NCBI GenBank assembly: GCA_913031035.1
Contig: CAJWGN010000009.1
Coordinates: 1-47,879, forward strand
Reading direction: 5' to 3'
From: an uncultured Gammaproteobacteria bacterium
Lineage (GTDB): Bacteria > Pseudomonadota > Gammaproteobacteria > Pseudomonadales > Pseudohongiellaceae
DNA: 47,879 bases
The notes under the pieces were generated by a model. That model saw only the letters and a program-made list of their open reading frames with translations, was not told where the DNA came from and made no database searches. How positions within the stretch are numbered: the first letter of the stretch is position 1; every line of letters begins with the position of its first letter. Below are positions 18,486-27,423 of this stretch, in pieces. The position numbers were made by a program, and so were the translations under genes.

Positions 18486-20021
18486 ATGAGTCTCCACGCG
18501 AAGTCAATACCGACGTTAGCTTCCTTGTTAATAGCTACCTTGTTACAAGTAAACGCAGGAATAAGTGCTGAACTGTCTGAGGAGAGTGCCGACATCCCTG
18601 AGCCAACGCGCTTCGTTAGTGAGCATAGCGCCAGATTTAATGGAGAGCGGGTAGAGTATACGGCGATTGCAGGTGAGACTTATCTCAACGATAAACTAGG
18701 GGAGCCTAAAGCCAGCATTTTCACCTTTAGTTACATAAAAAATAATACAGACTCAGCCGATTCCAGACCAGTGACCTTTATTTGGAATGGTGGCCCAGGG
18801 TCATCCTCGACTTGGTTGCATATGGGCGGCTATGGACCAAAGCGTATTGTTGTGCCCTCCAATGCCGAGCACGCCGGCTTGCCGCCATACCCAATTGATG
18901 ATGCTCCGGAGACCATCCTTGATGTGTCAGATTTAGTGTTCATCGACCCTGTTGGCACCGGCTATTCCCGCGTATTGGGCACTCATGAGGGCAAAGAGTT
19001 TTGGGGGCTTAATGAAGATGCCGACTCAATGGCAGAGTTTATTAGAACCTGGATCACAGAAAATAAGCGCTGGAATTCACCAAAATTCCTTTTAGGTGAA
19101 AGTTTTGGGACGACACGAGCTGCATTGGTTGCCCATAAGCTTGAAGGGGATTTATCTATAAGCCTTAATGGTATTGTCTTTGTGTCCCAAGCGCTGGATT
19201 ACCAAGGATCGACCCCTTATGTTCGCGACAATATTATTTCCCATGTTACCTATGTGCCGACCATGGCAGCAACCGCGCTTTATCATAATAAAGTGACACC
19301 CGTTCCTGCTGACTTGCCTAGCTTTGTTCAGGAGGCCCGTGAATTTGCCACTGAAGAATATCTGCCTGCTTTATTTAAAGGCTCTACTATCAGCATCGAG
19401 GAGTTTGATCGGGTAAAAGGTCGTCTAGCTTATTTTACTGGCCTCAGCCCTGAGTATATTGAACGCGTAGACTTGCGAGTTCGAGGAGATCGTTTTAAAA
19501 AAGAACTTCTTCGGGATCAAGGTTTGGCAGTAGGTTCGTTAGATGCCCGCTATACTGCGGATGAGATAGATGATGTTGCATCAAACACAGCAAGAGATGC
19601 GGCTAGTGACAGTATTTCTGGTGCCTATCGTGCGGCATTAATGAGTTACATTGCCAGTGATTTAGGGGTAAATTGGGATCGTCTGTATATGGACCCAGCG
19701 GACTCTGAATTGAGCCCTAATTGGCGTTGGCGCACGGTAGCAGATGGCAGCTCTTGGGAGCCAGCGTATGTGAACACAGCTCATAATTTGTCTGAAGCGC
19801 TTAGAATAAATCCTTCTCTTAAAGTGTTTATAGCCTCTGGCTACTATGACTTGGTTACTCCATTTTTTGATGCCGAGTACACCCTAAATCGTCATGATAT
19901 AAGACCTGAACGGCTGCAATTTGAATATTATGAGGGCGGTCACATGATGTATGTTAACGAGCCTTCGCGGGTTAAGTTGCTAGAGGACACGCGGCGTTTT
20001 ATTATGCAGCAAACACGCTAA
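18486..20021 (+). CDS. Exported serine carboxypeptidase (peptidase family S10)
   Basis: The product is 511 residues from the ATG at 18486, which has GGGG upstream (an in-frame GTG at 18462 gives 519). A signal peptide is present (ending near GISA). The S10 landmarks are all visible: WNGGPGSSS (substrate-binding), IDPVGTGYSR, the nucleophile elbow GESFGTTRA (Ser206 from this start), the acid region ASGYYDLVTPF and the His region YEGGHMMY. Bacterial members act in the periplasm or outside, removing C-terminal residues at acid pH. With the M28 peptidase and the matrixin-like protease it suggests strong use of proteins and peptides. Confidence 0.9.
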   Translation: MSLHAKSIPTLASLLIATLLQVNAGISAELSEESADIPEPTRFVSEHSARFNGERVEYTAIAGETYLNDKLGEPKASIFTFSYIKNNTDSADSRPVTFIWNGGPGSSSTWLHMGGYGPKRIVVPSNAEHAGLPPYPIDDAPETILDVSDLVFIDPVGTGYSRVLGTHEGKEFWGLNEDADSMAEFIRTWITENKRWNSPKFLLGESFGTTRAALVAHKLEGDLSISLNGIVFVSQALDYQGSTPYVRDNIISHVTYVPTMAATALYHNKVTPVPADLPSFVQEAREFATEEYLPALFKGSTISIEEFDRVKGRLAYFTGLSPEYIERVDLRVRGDRFKKELLRDQGLAVGSLDARYTADEIDDVASNTARDAASDSISGAYRAALMSYIASDLGVNWDRLYMDPADSELSPNWRWRTVADGSSWEPAYVNTAHNLSEALRINPSLKVFIASGYYDLVTPFFDAEYTLNRHDIRPERLQFEYYEGGHMMYVNEPSRVKLLEDTRRFIMQQTR

Positions 20022-20107
20022 AACAAAGAATACTGAGTGGGCTAGGTTAGATAAAATCATCTCAGGATAACTATAATAAACTTTTTAAAAATACAGGCAA
20101 AAATGAC

Positions 20108-21232
20108 ATGAACGAAGTAGTGATCAGTGGCGTGGGATTGTGGAAACCAGACCACTCGATTTCCAATGAAGAATTGGTGGAAAGTTATAACGCATGGGCA
20201 GCGTCATACAATGCAGAAAATCAGCGGGCTATCGACGCTGGGGAAATTTCACCTAAGCCACTTTCGAGCGCGGAGTTTATCGAAAAAGCGTCCGGAATTA
20301 AAAGCCGCTATGTCTACAAAAAAGAAGGAGTATTGGATATAGCGCGGATGCGACCAAAGATTGTGCGACGTGGCGATGATGAACTATCCCATCAGGCCGA
20401 AATGGCCCTGCATGCAGCAAAGCTGGCAATGGCGTCAGCGGGAAAAACAGCTGATGATATAGATATGGTCATAGTTTCCTGTGCCTATACAGAAAGGTCC
20501 TATCCTGCTATTGCAATTGAAGTGCAGGGAGCGCTTGGTATACAAGGGACTGGCTTTGATATGCTTGTAGCGTGTTCGGCGGCGACTTTTGCACTGCAGC
20601 GGGCTCATGACGCCATCGCGGCAGGGTCCTCAAAAGCGGTTTTAGTCATTAATCCAGAGCTTACCTCGCCACAGATTAATTACCGCGACCGGGACAGCCA
20701 TTTCATATTTGGTGATGTCAGCACGGCAATGATTCTAGAGCCTGATAGTACCGCGACTGCCCCCAACCAATTTAAAATTTTAGGGACTAAGTCACAGACC
20801 GTTTTTTCTAACAACATCCGTTCTAACTTTGGCTATGTCTCCCGGGCTGAAGATGTTGATCCTTTTATGGATGAAAATCTGTTTCACCAAAATGGCCGGA
20901 GCGTTTTTAAAGAAGTTTGCCCGATGGCGGCAGCACATTTACAAGATCAAATTGAAAAAGTGGGCCTTGGCACCTCTGACATTAGGCGCTGGTGGTTGCA
21001 CCAAGCCAATCTGAACATGAATCAACTAATTATTCGTCGGGTGCTTGGCCGGGATGCAAGCCAAGATGAGTCGCCAACGGTTTTAGACCGCTTTGCGAAT
21101 ACTGCGTCGGCAGGTTCGATTATTGCTTTTTGTCAGAACCATGAAGATTTGGTCATTGGTGACAAGGGTGTTATCTGTTCCTTCGGCGCTGGTTATTCCA
21201 TCGGCTCTTTAGTTCTGGAGAAATGCAGCTAG
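20108..21232 (+). CDS. FabH-like beta-ketoacyl-ACP synthase III
   Basis: A 374-residue thiolase-fold condensing enzyme with the full KAS III triad: Cys156 (LVACSAATFAL), His298 (LHQANLNMN) and Asn331 (ANTASAGS). It is longer than housekeeping FabH (~317-330), mainly through an N-terminal insert (about 25-90, between NEELVESYN and DDELSHQAE). This resembles the FabH-like enzymes of pseudomonads that start fatty acid synthesis from medium-chain acyl-CoA rather than acetyl-CoA; that comparison is from memory. The final loop (FGAGYSIGSL) is typical. It has no other fatty acid genes beside it and a weak ribosome site. The housekeeping fabH is presumably elsewhere. Confidence 0.8.
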   Translation: MNEVVISGVGLWKPDHSISNEELVESYNAWAASYNAENQRAIDAGEISPKPLSSAEFIEKASGIKSRYVYKKEGVLDIARMRPKIVRRGDDELSHQAEMALHAAKLAMASAGKTADDIDMVIVSCAYTERSYPAIAIEVQGALGIQGTGFDMLVACSAATFALQRAHDAIAAGSSKAVLVINPELTSPQINYRDRDSHFIFGDVSTAMILEPDSTATAPNQFKILGTKSQTVFSNNIRSNFGYVSRAEDVDPFMDENLFHQNGRSVFKEVCPMAAAHLQDQIEKVGLGTSDIRRWWLHQANLNMNQLIIRRVLGRDASQDESPTVLDRFANTASAGSIIAFCQNHEDLVIGDKGVICSFGAGYSIGSLVLEKCS

Positions 21233-21297
21233 GTTTTATCTCCTGCCGCCGTAACGCTCGTTTGACTTGTCGAAGGGCTATAAGTTTTGTCTAAAAC

Positions 21298-21315
21298 ATC
21301 TGAGTTCGCTCAGAT
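21298..21315 (+). other. Perfect hairpin with UUCG tetraloop
   Basis: ATCTGAG-TTCG-CTCAGAT, a 7-bp stem closed by the stable UUCG tetraloop, between the ketoacyl synthase and the amidohydrolase. There is no T tract, so it is not a standard terminator; a 3'-end stabiliser or a leader hairpin is possible. Confidence 0.4.
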
Positions 21316-21398
21316 ATTGTGATTGATTCGCGATTTCTGACTATCTAGTGTCTGTTAGCTTTCTTTTTGCTATTCCTTTTTTAAGTGAAGAGTTTCTT

Positions 21399-22790
21399 AT
21401 GTTTAAAACACATCTTGCTGCTCGTATCCTTTTACTGACTGCTGGCTTTCTAGCAAGCGGCGCTGGGTTTTCTCAACAAAGTCTTCGGCCCTCGGTTCCG
21501 GTCGCAATTGTAGGTGGCATGTTGTTGGATGGTTACGAGGCTGCGCCTATCCATCACTCGGTAGTAATCTTCGAAAATGGTGTCATCACGGCTGTAGGTC
21601 AGAAACACGATACGCCGATTCCCGAAAATGCAGTTGTAATTGATGCTGGTGGCCGTACGGTTATGCCCGGATTAATTGATGCCCATATGCATATTGATCT
21701 GATTGGGCACGGTGAGTATGACGACTACTATCAGTTTTTAAACGGTACTGAAAGACTGCACGAAGCCATGCCTATTGCTGCAAAGCAAATGATGAGGGCG
21801 GGGGTCACCAGTGGCCTAGATCTTGGTGCGCCCTTCGAAATTCTCGAGTTTAGGGAGCGAGTCAGAAGGGGTGAAATACCCGGGCCTCGAATAAGTTTGT
21901 CAGGGCCTTGGATTACCCGCATAGAACTTGAGGGAGTGCCTGATGAGTATGAAATGATTATTTCTTCGCCTAGGGAAGCCGCTCAAGCGACGCGTGAGCT
22001 TATTAGGCGAGGCTCGGATGTCATTAAGACATGGGTAGGATTAACTGAAGAGGACTATAAAGCCATTGTTGATGAGGCCCACAAAGCCGGTGTAAAAGTA
22101 CATGCGCATCTGTATGACCCTGATGCTATTCGAGCGGCAATTAACGCAGGGGTCGATGTGTTTCAGCATGTGGGTTCTGCAAGAAACCCCGCCTACGATG
22201 AAGATCTCGTGGCAGAGATAGCTCACAAGAGCATTCCTATTGTGCAAACGATCTCCCATCGCATCTGGGTTTATCCCGCCACCGTGGCATTTCCAGAGCG
22301 CTTATATGACCCTGTCTATAAGAAGGACATGCCAGCGGATTTCTATGCCGAGTTTTTAGCCTCTGTCGAAAATTTCCACCGCCGCTCATATTTTGATGAC
22401 ATAGGTCGTGAGACGCGCAATTCCAAACAGTCTGCTAGCCAATTTATCAATGCCGGAGCCTACATGGGTGTTGGCACCGATGCCGCAAGTCCTCTTAATA
22501 TGCACACCGAAGCCATGTGGCGTGAAATGTCTGCCTTAGTTGAAAGCGGTATGACGCCTATTCAAGTGATTTCTGCCGCGACTAAAACCAACGCTGAAAT
22601 TATTGGGAAAATTGATGAGATCGGAACAATTGAAGTTGGTAAACTAGCAGATATCATCATTGTTGACGGTGACCCACTGCGTAATGTGGAAGTTTTGGAC
22701 TACGTGGAAATTGTGATTAAGGATGGTGGCGTGTGGTATTCAGAGAAGGCGGCCTTTGGCACTGTTACCGAGATAGGCCACCCTTTTTAA
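21399..22790 (+). CDS. Exported amidohydrolase of the metal-dependent (imidazolonepropionase-like) family
   Basis: The start ATG at 21399 is preferred: GAAGAG precedes it and it opens directly into a signal peptide (ending near GFSQQ); the frame is open from 21348. The 463-residue product has the TIM-barrel amidohydrolase landmarks: DAHMHID (first metal pair), IKTWVG (candidate carboxylated Lys), VHAHLY and FQHVG (second pair of His), GTDAAS (Asp), and the C-terminal beta-sandwich GTIEVGKLADIIIVDGDPL. It is probably periplasmic and hydrolyses a C-N bond in small molecules or dipeptides. The end of the gene holds an inverted repeat GGCCAC/GTGGCC (22776-22799) spanning the stop. Confidence 0.85.
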   Translation: MFKTHLAARILLLTAGFLASGAGFSQQSLRPSVPVAIVGGMLLDGYEAAPIHHSVVIFENGVITAVGQKHDTPIPENAVVIDAGGRTVMPGLIDAHMHIDLIGHGEYDDYYQFLNGTERLHEAMPIAAKQMMRAGVTSGLDLGAPFEILEFRERVRRGEIPGPRISLSGPWITRIELEGVPDEYEMIISSPREAAQATRELIRRGSDVIKTWVGLTEEDYKAIVDEAHKAGVKVHAHLYDPDAIRAAINAGVDVFQHVGSARNPAYDEDLVAEIAHKSIPIVQTISHRIWVYPATVAFPERLYDPVYKKDMPADFYAEFLASVENFHRRSYFDDIGRETRNSKQSASQFINAGAYMGVGTDAASPLNMHTEAMWREMSALVESGMTPIQVISAATKTNAEIIGKIDEIGTIEVGKLADIIIVDGDPLRNVEVLDYVEIVIKDGGVWYSEKAAFGTVTEIGHPF

Positions 22791-22814
22791 AGAGTGGCCG
22801 CAGGTAGGTCCGGT

Positions 22815-24167
22815 TCAAATAATGAAATTGCCGGCCAGCACAGCCAATGGTAAAGCGATTGCAGTGCGCAGTAGAAAGATCATTGCCATATCTAAAAACC
22901 CAAGTGGAATCTTGGACTTCACTACGATTGCACCCACCTCAGACATGTAAATTAACTGGCATACAGACACTGTCGCGACGACAAATCGGGTCAGCTCACT
23001 TTCTATTGAGGCGCCTATTAGCGCAGGCAGAAACATATCAGTAAAACCAACAAGGATAAGAGGGGCAGCCTTAGTAGCCTCCTCTAGGCCAAATAGGTTT
23101 AGAACAGGGGCAAGCGGATAGCCTAAGATTGTAAACAGTGGCGTGTACTCGGCCAGAATTAACGCCAGCGTGCCGATGCCCATCACAACAGGCACGATGC
23201 TTAGCCAAAGTTCGGTGATATTGCGGCCAACTCGAGAGAAAAGTACCCTTACCGTTGGCGCATTGCTAGCGCGGTTTAACGCTTCGGATATAGCCACCTT
23301 TAACAAGCCTTCGCTGGTGTCTATGTTTCGTTTAGCTTCGCCTTCTAAGTCTTCGACAAAATCATCACGTATTCGATTCAGCGGCGGTAACCTAGGTGTG
23401 ATGAGAGCTGCCACAAAACCAATGCCAATCACGGTGAGGTAGTAGGGAACAAAAAGATGGCCTAAGCCGATAACGTTTATAACAAGCAAAGAAAATGACA
23501 CGGACACAATAGAGAAGTTGGTGCATATAACGGCCGCCTCTCTTGCGGTGTAGAAGCCCCTTTCGTATTGCTGCGTAGTAATGAAGACGCCCACCGGTCC
23601 AGATCCCATCCAAGAAGCAATGGCGTCGATAGCGCTGCGTCCTGGGAGGTTGAAAAGTTTAGTAAATAGCTTGCTCATTAAGACCCCGACCATTTCCATT
23701 AATCCAAAATCCACCAGTAAAGGTAAAAAGACTGTGGCAATGCCAAAATAGGTCATTGTGATGGGGATAAGATTGCCAAGGGTGGTGCCGCTGGTGTTAT
23801 CACCTATCAGCCAGTTTGGGCCCACTTGAAACAGATAGGCCATTGCGGCGATGAACCCAAAAGCGCGCAGAGGAAACCAGACAGGGTGCAAAGTAAGATG
23901 AGCAGCTAGTGCTGGCAGCCGATCTCTGAGGTTGCCACTGAACTTAAAGGCTAAGCTAAAAGCGGTGGATACGGCTATTAGAAAACCCGCAAACTGAGAA
24001 AGCTGAGGCTTCCAGTTATCAATAAAGAGATCGCCCACATAGGCCATGCCGACGGTGATCTGGCCATCAATGGAAAAGGGCGTGAGGAAAAACAAAGTGC
24101 CGATGAGCGACGGCAGTAAAAACAATGCCCAAGTCTTTGAGCTATAATTGCTAATATTAGAGCTCAC
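22815..24167 (-). CDS. YjiH-type Gate-domain membrane transporter
   Basis: A 450-residue polytopic membrane protein with about ten to eleven hydrophobic segments and the nucleoside-recognition (Gate) repeats of the YjiH family: DAIASWMGSGPVGVFIT, and GFTDMFLPALI with the paired QLIYMSEVGAIV. Transport is likely, but the substrate is unknown. It starts with GTG directly after the TAA of the upstream hisC (TAAGTG), with AAGGAG inside the hisC end, so the two are translationally coupled. That coupling suggests the substrate may be linked to histidine or imidazole metabolism, an inference only. Confidence 0.8.
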   Translation of the reverse strand: MSSNISNYSSKTWALFLLPSLIGTLFFLTPFSIDGQITVGMAYVGDLFIDNWKPQLSQFAGFLIAVSTAFSLAFKFSGNLRDRLPALAAHLTLHPVWFPLRAFGFIAAMAYLFQVGPNWLIGDNTSGTTLGNLIPITMTYFGIATVFLPLLVDFGLMEMVGVLMSKLFTKLFNLPGRSAIDAIASWMGSGPVGVFITTQQYERGFYTAREAAVICTNFSIVSVSFSLLVINVIGLGHLFVPYYLTVIGIGFVAALITPRLPPLNRIRDDFVEDLEGEAKRNIDTSEGLLKVAISEALNRASNAPTVRVLFSRVGRNITELWLSIVPVVMGIGTLALILAEYTPLFTILGYPLAPVLNLFGLEEATKAAPLILVGFTDMFLPALIGASIESELTRFVVATVSVCQLIYMSEVGAIVVKSKIPLGFLDMAMIFLLRTAIALPLAVLAGNFII

Positions 24168-25256
24168 TTAAGAAAACTCCTTAAGGCAGTTAATCATGAC
24201 ATCCATCTCTTGCTCTGATCCGATGCTAATGCGCAGATGGTTTTTCAAAGCAGTGACTCGATTCTGATCCCGCAAAATGATGCCGTGTTGGCGCAGCCAG
24301 CCGAATACTTTTGCGCTGTCTTGAAAGTGAACTAAGAAAAAGTTTGCGTAACTGGGATAGACATTCTCAACCATGGGCAGAGCGGCCACTATCTCCATGT
24401 ACTTTTTCTTCAATGCCAGGCTTGTGTCTCGCTGCTTGTTCATGAACTGAAGGCCGCCGGCAGAGAGAGCCTCGATGGCTATCTTCGCGCTTGGGTCAGG
24501 AATGGGGTAGGGGGCAATAAGTGTGCTGACATATTCAAGTATTGATTCATCAGCAACAATAAAGCCAATTCTTATGGCAGCAAGGCCAAAGGCCTTGGAC
24601 ATTGTGCGCAAAATAACAAGGTTTGGATGGCTTGCGATTTCACTTACCAAAGATTCATCTGGGCAAAACTCACTGTAGGCTTCGTCAACGACAACCAAAG
24701 CAGTGTCTTTGTGCTGCTCTGCTATGCGGAGGATGTCAGCTGCAGATAACAAATTGCCCGTTGGGTTGTTGGGGTTGCAAATAAAGATAAGCTTCAGATT
24801 CTGTTGAGGCTTTAGGTTTTCCTCCATCGCCAGAGTAAAGTTGGTGGACAGCGGGATAGCTTCAACGGCTACCTGATGGGCATTGGCGATAAACTCATAC
24901 ATAGAATAAGTAGGAGTTTGAATTCGAATCCCATCAATTCTGGACTGACAAAATGTGCGGATTAGTAAGTCGATACCTTCGTCTGCGCCACGCACGGCGA
25001 TCACTTTGGAGCTGCTTAGTTTTAGCTCAGGGCGTAGATAGGCACTTAGATAGTCGGCATAGTGTTTGGCGAGTTCCTGAGGCAAAAAATCAGGGTAGCG
25101 CTGCCAAGATTCATCGCTCGGCATGGCGTAAGGCGTAAAGGGTGACTCATTGGCATTGAGGTAAAATTGCCCCTGACCACCGATGCGTCTTGCGGACTGG
25201 TAAGGCTCTAGATCTACCAGTTGCGGGACGACTAACTTTTTAGCTAAAAATTTCAC
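24168..25256 (-). CDS. hisC: Histidinol-phosphate aminotransferase
   Basis: A 362-residue fold-type I PLP enzyme. The N-terminus (PYQSARRIGG, then LNANESP) is the signature of the E. coli-type HisC subgroup. CNPNNPTGN, VVVDEAYSEF and TMSKAFGLAAIRIGF (PLP lysine Lys221) complete the active site. The enzyme makes histidinol phosphate from imidazoleacetol phosphate and glutamate. It is outside any his operon here and is directly coupled to a membrane transporter gene, so it could be a second copy or act on a related substrate such as an aromatic amino acid. Confidence 0.85.
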   Translation of the reverse strand: MKFLAKKLVVPQLVDLEPYQSARRIGGQGQFYLNANESPFTPYAMPSDESWQRYPDFLPQELAKHYADYLSAYLRPELKLSSSKVIAVRGADEGIDLLIRTFCQSRIDGIRIQTPTYSMYEFIANAHQVAVEAIPLSTNFTLAMEENLKPQQNLKLIFICNPNNPTGNLLSAADILRIAEQHKDTALVVVDEAYSEFCPDESLVSEIASHPNLVILRTMSKAFGLAAIRIGFIVADESILEYVSTLIAPYPIPDPSAKIAIEALSAGGLQFMNKQRDTSLALKKKYMEIVAALPMVENVYPSYANFFLVHFQDSAKVFGWLRQHGIILRDQNRVTALKNHLRISIGSEQEMDVMINCLKEFS

Positions 25257-25476
25257 AGGATTTAGACATCATTATCAATGAATAGGCTCCCAGAGCATAT
25301 AAGTTAATGGGCTGGAGAGCCAGAGTCTTGTTGAATCAGGCCGTTTCATCGCGCATTTGAGTCCTGTTATTGAGTTTACTTTTTGAACTGCCCTGTTAGC
25401 TTGAATTGGCAGTAAGAGTGGCTGAAGTGGGGGGTAGATATAGGAGAGGCATGATAAAGGCGGGCTAGGAGGAAGC

Positions 25477-25504
25477 TTGGCTTATTCTGAATTTACTTTA
25501 TAAT
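25477..25504 (+). promoter_or_regulatory. Sigma70 promoter for the FMN riboswitch / ribH2 unit
   Basis: TTGGCT and a consensus TATAAT are separated by 16 bp. Transcription would start near 25511, about 25 bases before the riboswitch. Confidence 0.6.
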
Positions 25505-25534
25505 CCGGCGTGCTAAGCCTTCTTGCTTAGCGAT

Positions 25535-25694
25535 GTTCTCGGGGCGGGGCGAGATTCCCCACCGGCGGTAATTTGCGGTGCAGCGTTGTTAGCTGTCTCC
25601 ACAAAAAGCCCGCGAGCGCCTGACTACCAATCAGGATTAGCAGATTCGGTTTAAATCCGAAGCCGACGGTTACAGTCCGGATGATAGAGAATGG
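25535..25694 (+). ncRNA. FMN riboswitch (RFN element)
   Basis: All the conserved blocks are present in order: TTCTCGGGGCGGGG with GATTCCCCACCGGCGGTAA, AGCCCGCGAGCGC, a variable hairpin (CTGACTACCAATCAG), CAGATTCGGTTTAAATCCGAAGCCGACGG read in parts, TTACAGTCCGGATG, and the closing AGAGAA that pairs with TTCTC at the 5' end (P1). FMN binding would repress the downstream gene. The 75 bases between the aptamer and the ATG contain no obvious U-rich terminator. Instead, CCCT at 25733-25736 can pair with the AGGG ribosome site at 25759-25762, suggesting control of translation. Confidence 0.95.
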
Positions 25695-25769
25695 AAAAAC
25701 ACAGCCTCGCACAGGCTACGTGATTCTATGCGCCCTGATTCTAGCTTGTTTAATATTTAGGGTTTCGCT

Positions 25770-26243
25770 ATGAGTCAGATACAAAAATCAAAAATTGCCT
25801 TTATTCAAGCCTCTTGGCACCCGGAAATCGTGGAAGAAAGTTACCTCGGTTTCGAGTTTGCCTTGTCTAATGGAGACAGTGTTATTGGCGATAGTGCTAA
25901 AGATCAAATTGATAGATTTCACGTCCCGGGTAGTTTAGAAATTCCGCTTCAGGCACAGCTGCTCGCCAAGACCGGCAAATACGCCATCATTGTTGCTGCC
26001 GGCCTTATAGTAGACGGAGGCATCTATAGGCACGACTTCGTAGCAAAGACGGTGCTCGATGCAATGATGCAGGTTCAGCTGGCGTCAGAAATACCAATAC
26101 TGTCGCTTGTGTTAACGCCCAATCAATTTCAAGAAACTGAAGATCACATCGCATTTTTTAGCCAACATTTTTATAAAAAAGGGGCCGAGGCAGCACAGGC
26201 CTGCATTGAGACGTTACTAAACCTGCAGGATTTACAGGGCTGA
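25770..26243 (+). CDS. ribH: 6,7-dimethyl-8-ribityllumazine synthase, type II (RibH2)
   Basis: The 157-residue product makes the lumazine precursor of riboflavin. It has the sugar- and phosphate-binding motifs of lumazine synthase in the RibH2 form: FIQASWH at the start, VPGSLEIPL (in place of VPGAFEIP) and GGIYRHDFVA with catalytic His88. The RibH2 type is best known from Rhizobiales, where it forms decamers. It is the only riboflavin gene here and sits directly under an FMN riboswitch, so it is shut down when FMN is plentiful. A second, housekeeping ribH is expected elsewhere in the genome. Confidence 0.92.
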   Translation: MSQIQKSKIAFIQASWHPEIVEESYLGFEFALSNGDSVIGDSAKDQIDRFHVPGSLEIPLQAQLLAKTGKYAIIVAAGLIVDGGIYRHDFVAKTVLDAMMQVQLASEIPILSLVLTPNQFQETEDHIAFFSQHFYKKGAEAAQACIETLLNLQDLQG

Positions 26244-26489
26244 GTTTTCCTGATTATTGATCGCGATGACGCGGTGATTAGCAGAATGAAAATCCGGTGA
26301 TCTTGCCAGCTTGCATGGATTTTAGCCAAGTCAGCTCGGGAAACCTCCTATCGACGGCAAGTGCCTTCTCAAAAAAAGAGAGGGGTCGCTTGCCGGGTGT
26401 ATGAATTTTTAATTTGAGCTAGCAATAATCCTGTCATGGATTGGGAATAGTCTTGGGCTTTTGCTATTTTCACCAAGCTAATAGATTCA

Positions 26490-26519
26490 CCCCCCCCCTA
26501 AGCCTCTGCTTTAAAGCAG
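26490..26519 (+). repeat. C9 tract followed by a 14-bp perfect palindrome
   Basis: Nine consecutive C (26490-26498) and then CTGCTTTAAAGCAG (26506-26519) lie immediately before the interrupted phosphatase-family gene, whose ATG is at 26530. The palindrome could act as an operator or hairpin, and long C tracts are prone to slippage. Confidence 0.5.
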
Positions 26520-26529
26520 GCGCAGAAGT

Positions 26530-27423
26530 ATGAAAATCACACGGCTATCACTTATTGCCATTTGCTTGCTGATTTCTCAAGTCAGCACTGCTGTCGAACC
26601 AAACTTTCTTAGTTTAAACGTAGCCGCCAGCGTTAAGGTGATGAGTTTTAATATCCGCTATAACAATCCTAACGATGGTGACTATGCTTGGCCTAATCGC
26701 AAGGCCATGGTTGCCAGCGTGGTAAATTTTAACGCTGCGGACTTGGTGGGCATGCAGGAAGTACTGCGAGGTCAATTGACTGAGCTTGAGACTCTGCTGC
26801 CTGATCATTCTTGGTACGGTGTGGGCCGCAACAATGGACGAATTAACGGCGAGAACACGGGTGAGTTTGCCCCCATTTTTATCGGCAAGATCGTTTGCAG
26901 CTTTTAGACAGCGGGGAGTTTTGGCTTTCAGAAACCCCCAGACGTAATTGCCAGCCGCTGCTGGGATGCAGCATTGCCAAGCATAGTCACGTGGGCCAAG
27001 TTTAAAGACCGTCAGTCCGGTCAAGATTTCATTCATTTAAATACCCATTTCGATCACCGAGGCGATGTTGCCCGGGTTCGGAGTGCCCAGCTAATCCTCG
27101 ATAAATTGGCGATTCTAAGTGATGATCTGCCTGTGGTGGTGACCGGAGACTTCAATATCACCCCAGACACCGACGCTTATGCCACAATGACAAGTGGCCT
27201 CGACGATACAAAATTTAAATCAGAGTCTTTACCCCATGGCCCGGATGGAACTTTTGGCGGCTTCACCGTTGAGCTAGGGGAAAGCACCGATCGAATAGAC
27301 TATGTGTTTGTAGGAGCCGGCGTTAAGGTGCTGCGCTATGGCGTGGTAAGTGATCAATGGAATGGCGTTTATCCATCTGATCATTTGCCGGTACTGGCAG
27401 AAATTAAGATGCTGAGTCGTTAG
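26530..27423 (+). pseudogene. Endonuclease/exonuclease/phosphatase-family protein, interrupted
   Basis: Both halves lie in the same frame and together form an exported EEP-fold hydrolase. The first half (MKITRLSLIA start, signal peptide, VMSFNIRYNNPNDG, GMQEVLRGQ, GRNNGRINGE) is followed after a stop at 26905-26907 by the second (HLNTHFDHRGD, VTGDFNITPD, DRIDYVFVG, SDHLPVLAEI). The intervening segment makes sense only in another frame (DRLQLLDSGEFWLSETP), so one base is missing near 26887-26890 and one is extra in the C5 run at 26935-26939. The catalytic His/Asp/Asn set (GDFN, SDHLP) is otherwise complete. It is either a recently broken gene or a pair of sequencing errors. Confidence 0.8.

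Noticed and set aside
22776-22799. Terminator at the end of the amidohydrolase gene
   Set aside because: GGCCAC/GTGGCC pairs across the stop codon but no T tract follows; kept only as a note.
25527-25712. A 61-residue minus-strand reading frame
   Set aside because: It lies wholly inside the FMN riboswitch and its sequence is explained by the conserved RNA.
26490-26498. Phase variation of the phosphatase-family gene through the C9 tract
   Set aside because: The tract is outside the coding region and the gene is interrupted by other shifts; slippage could only change promoter spacing, which is not shown.
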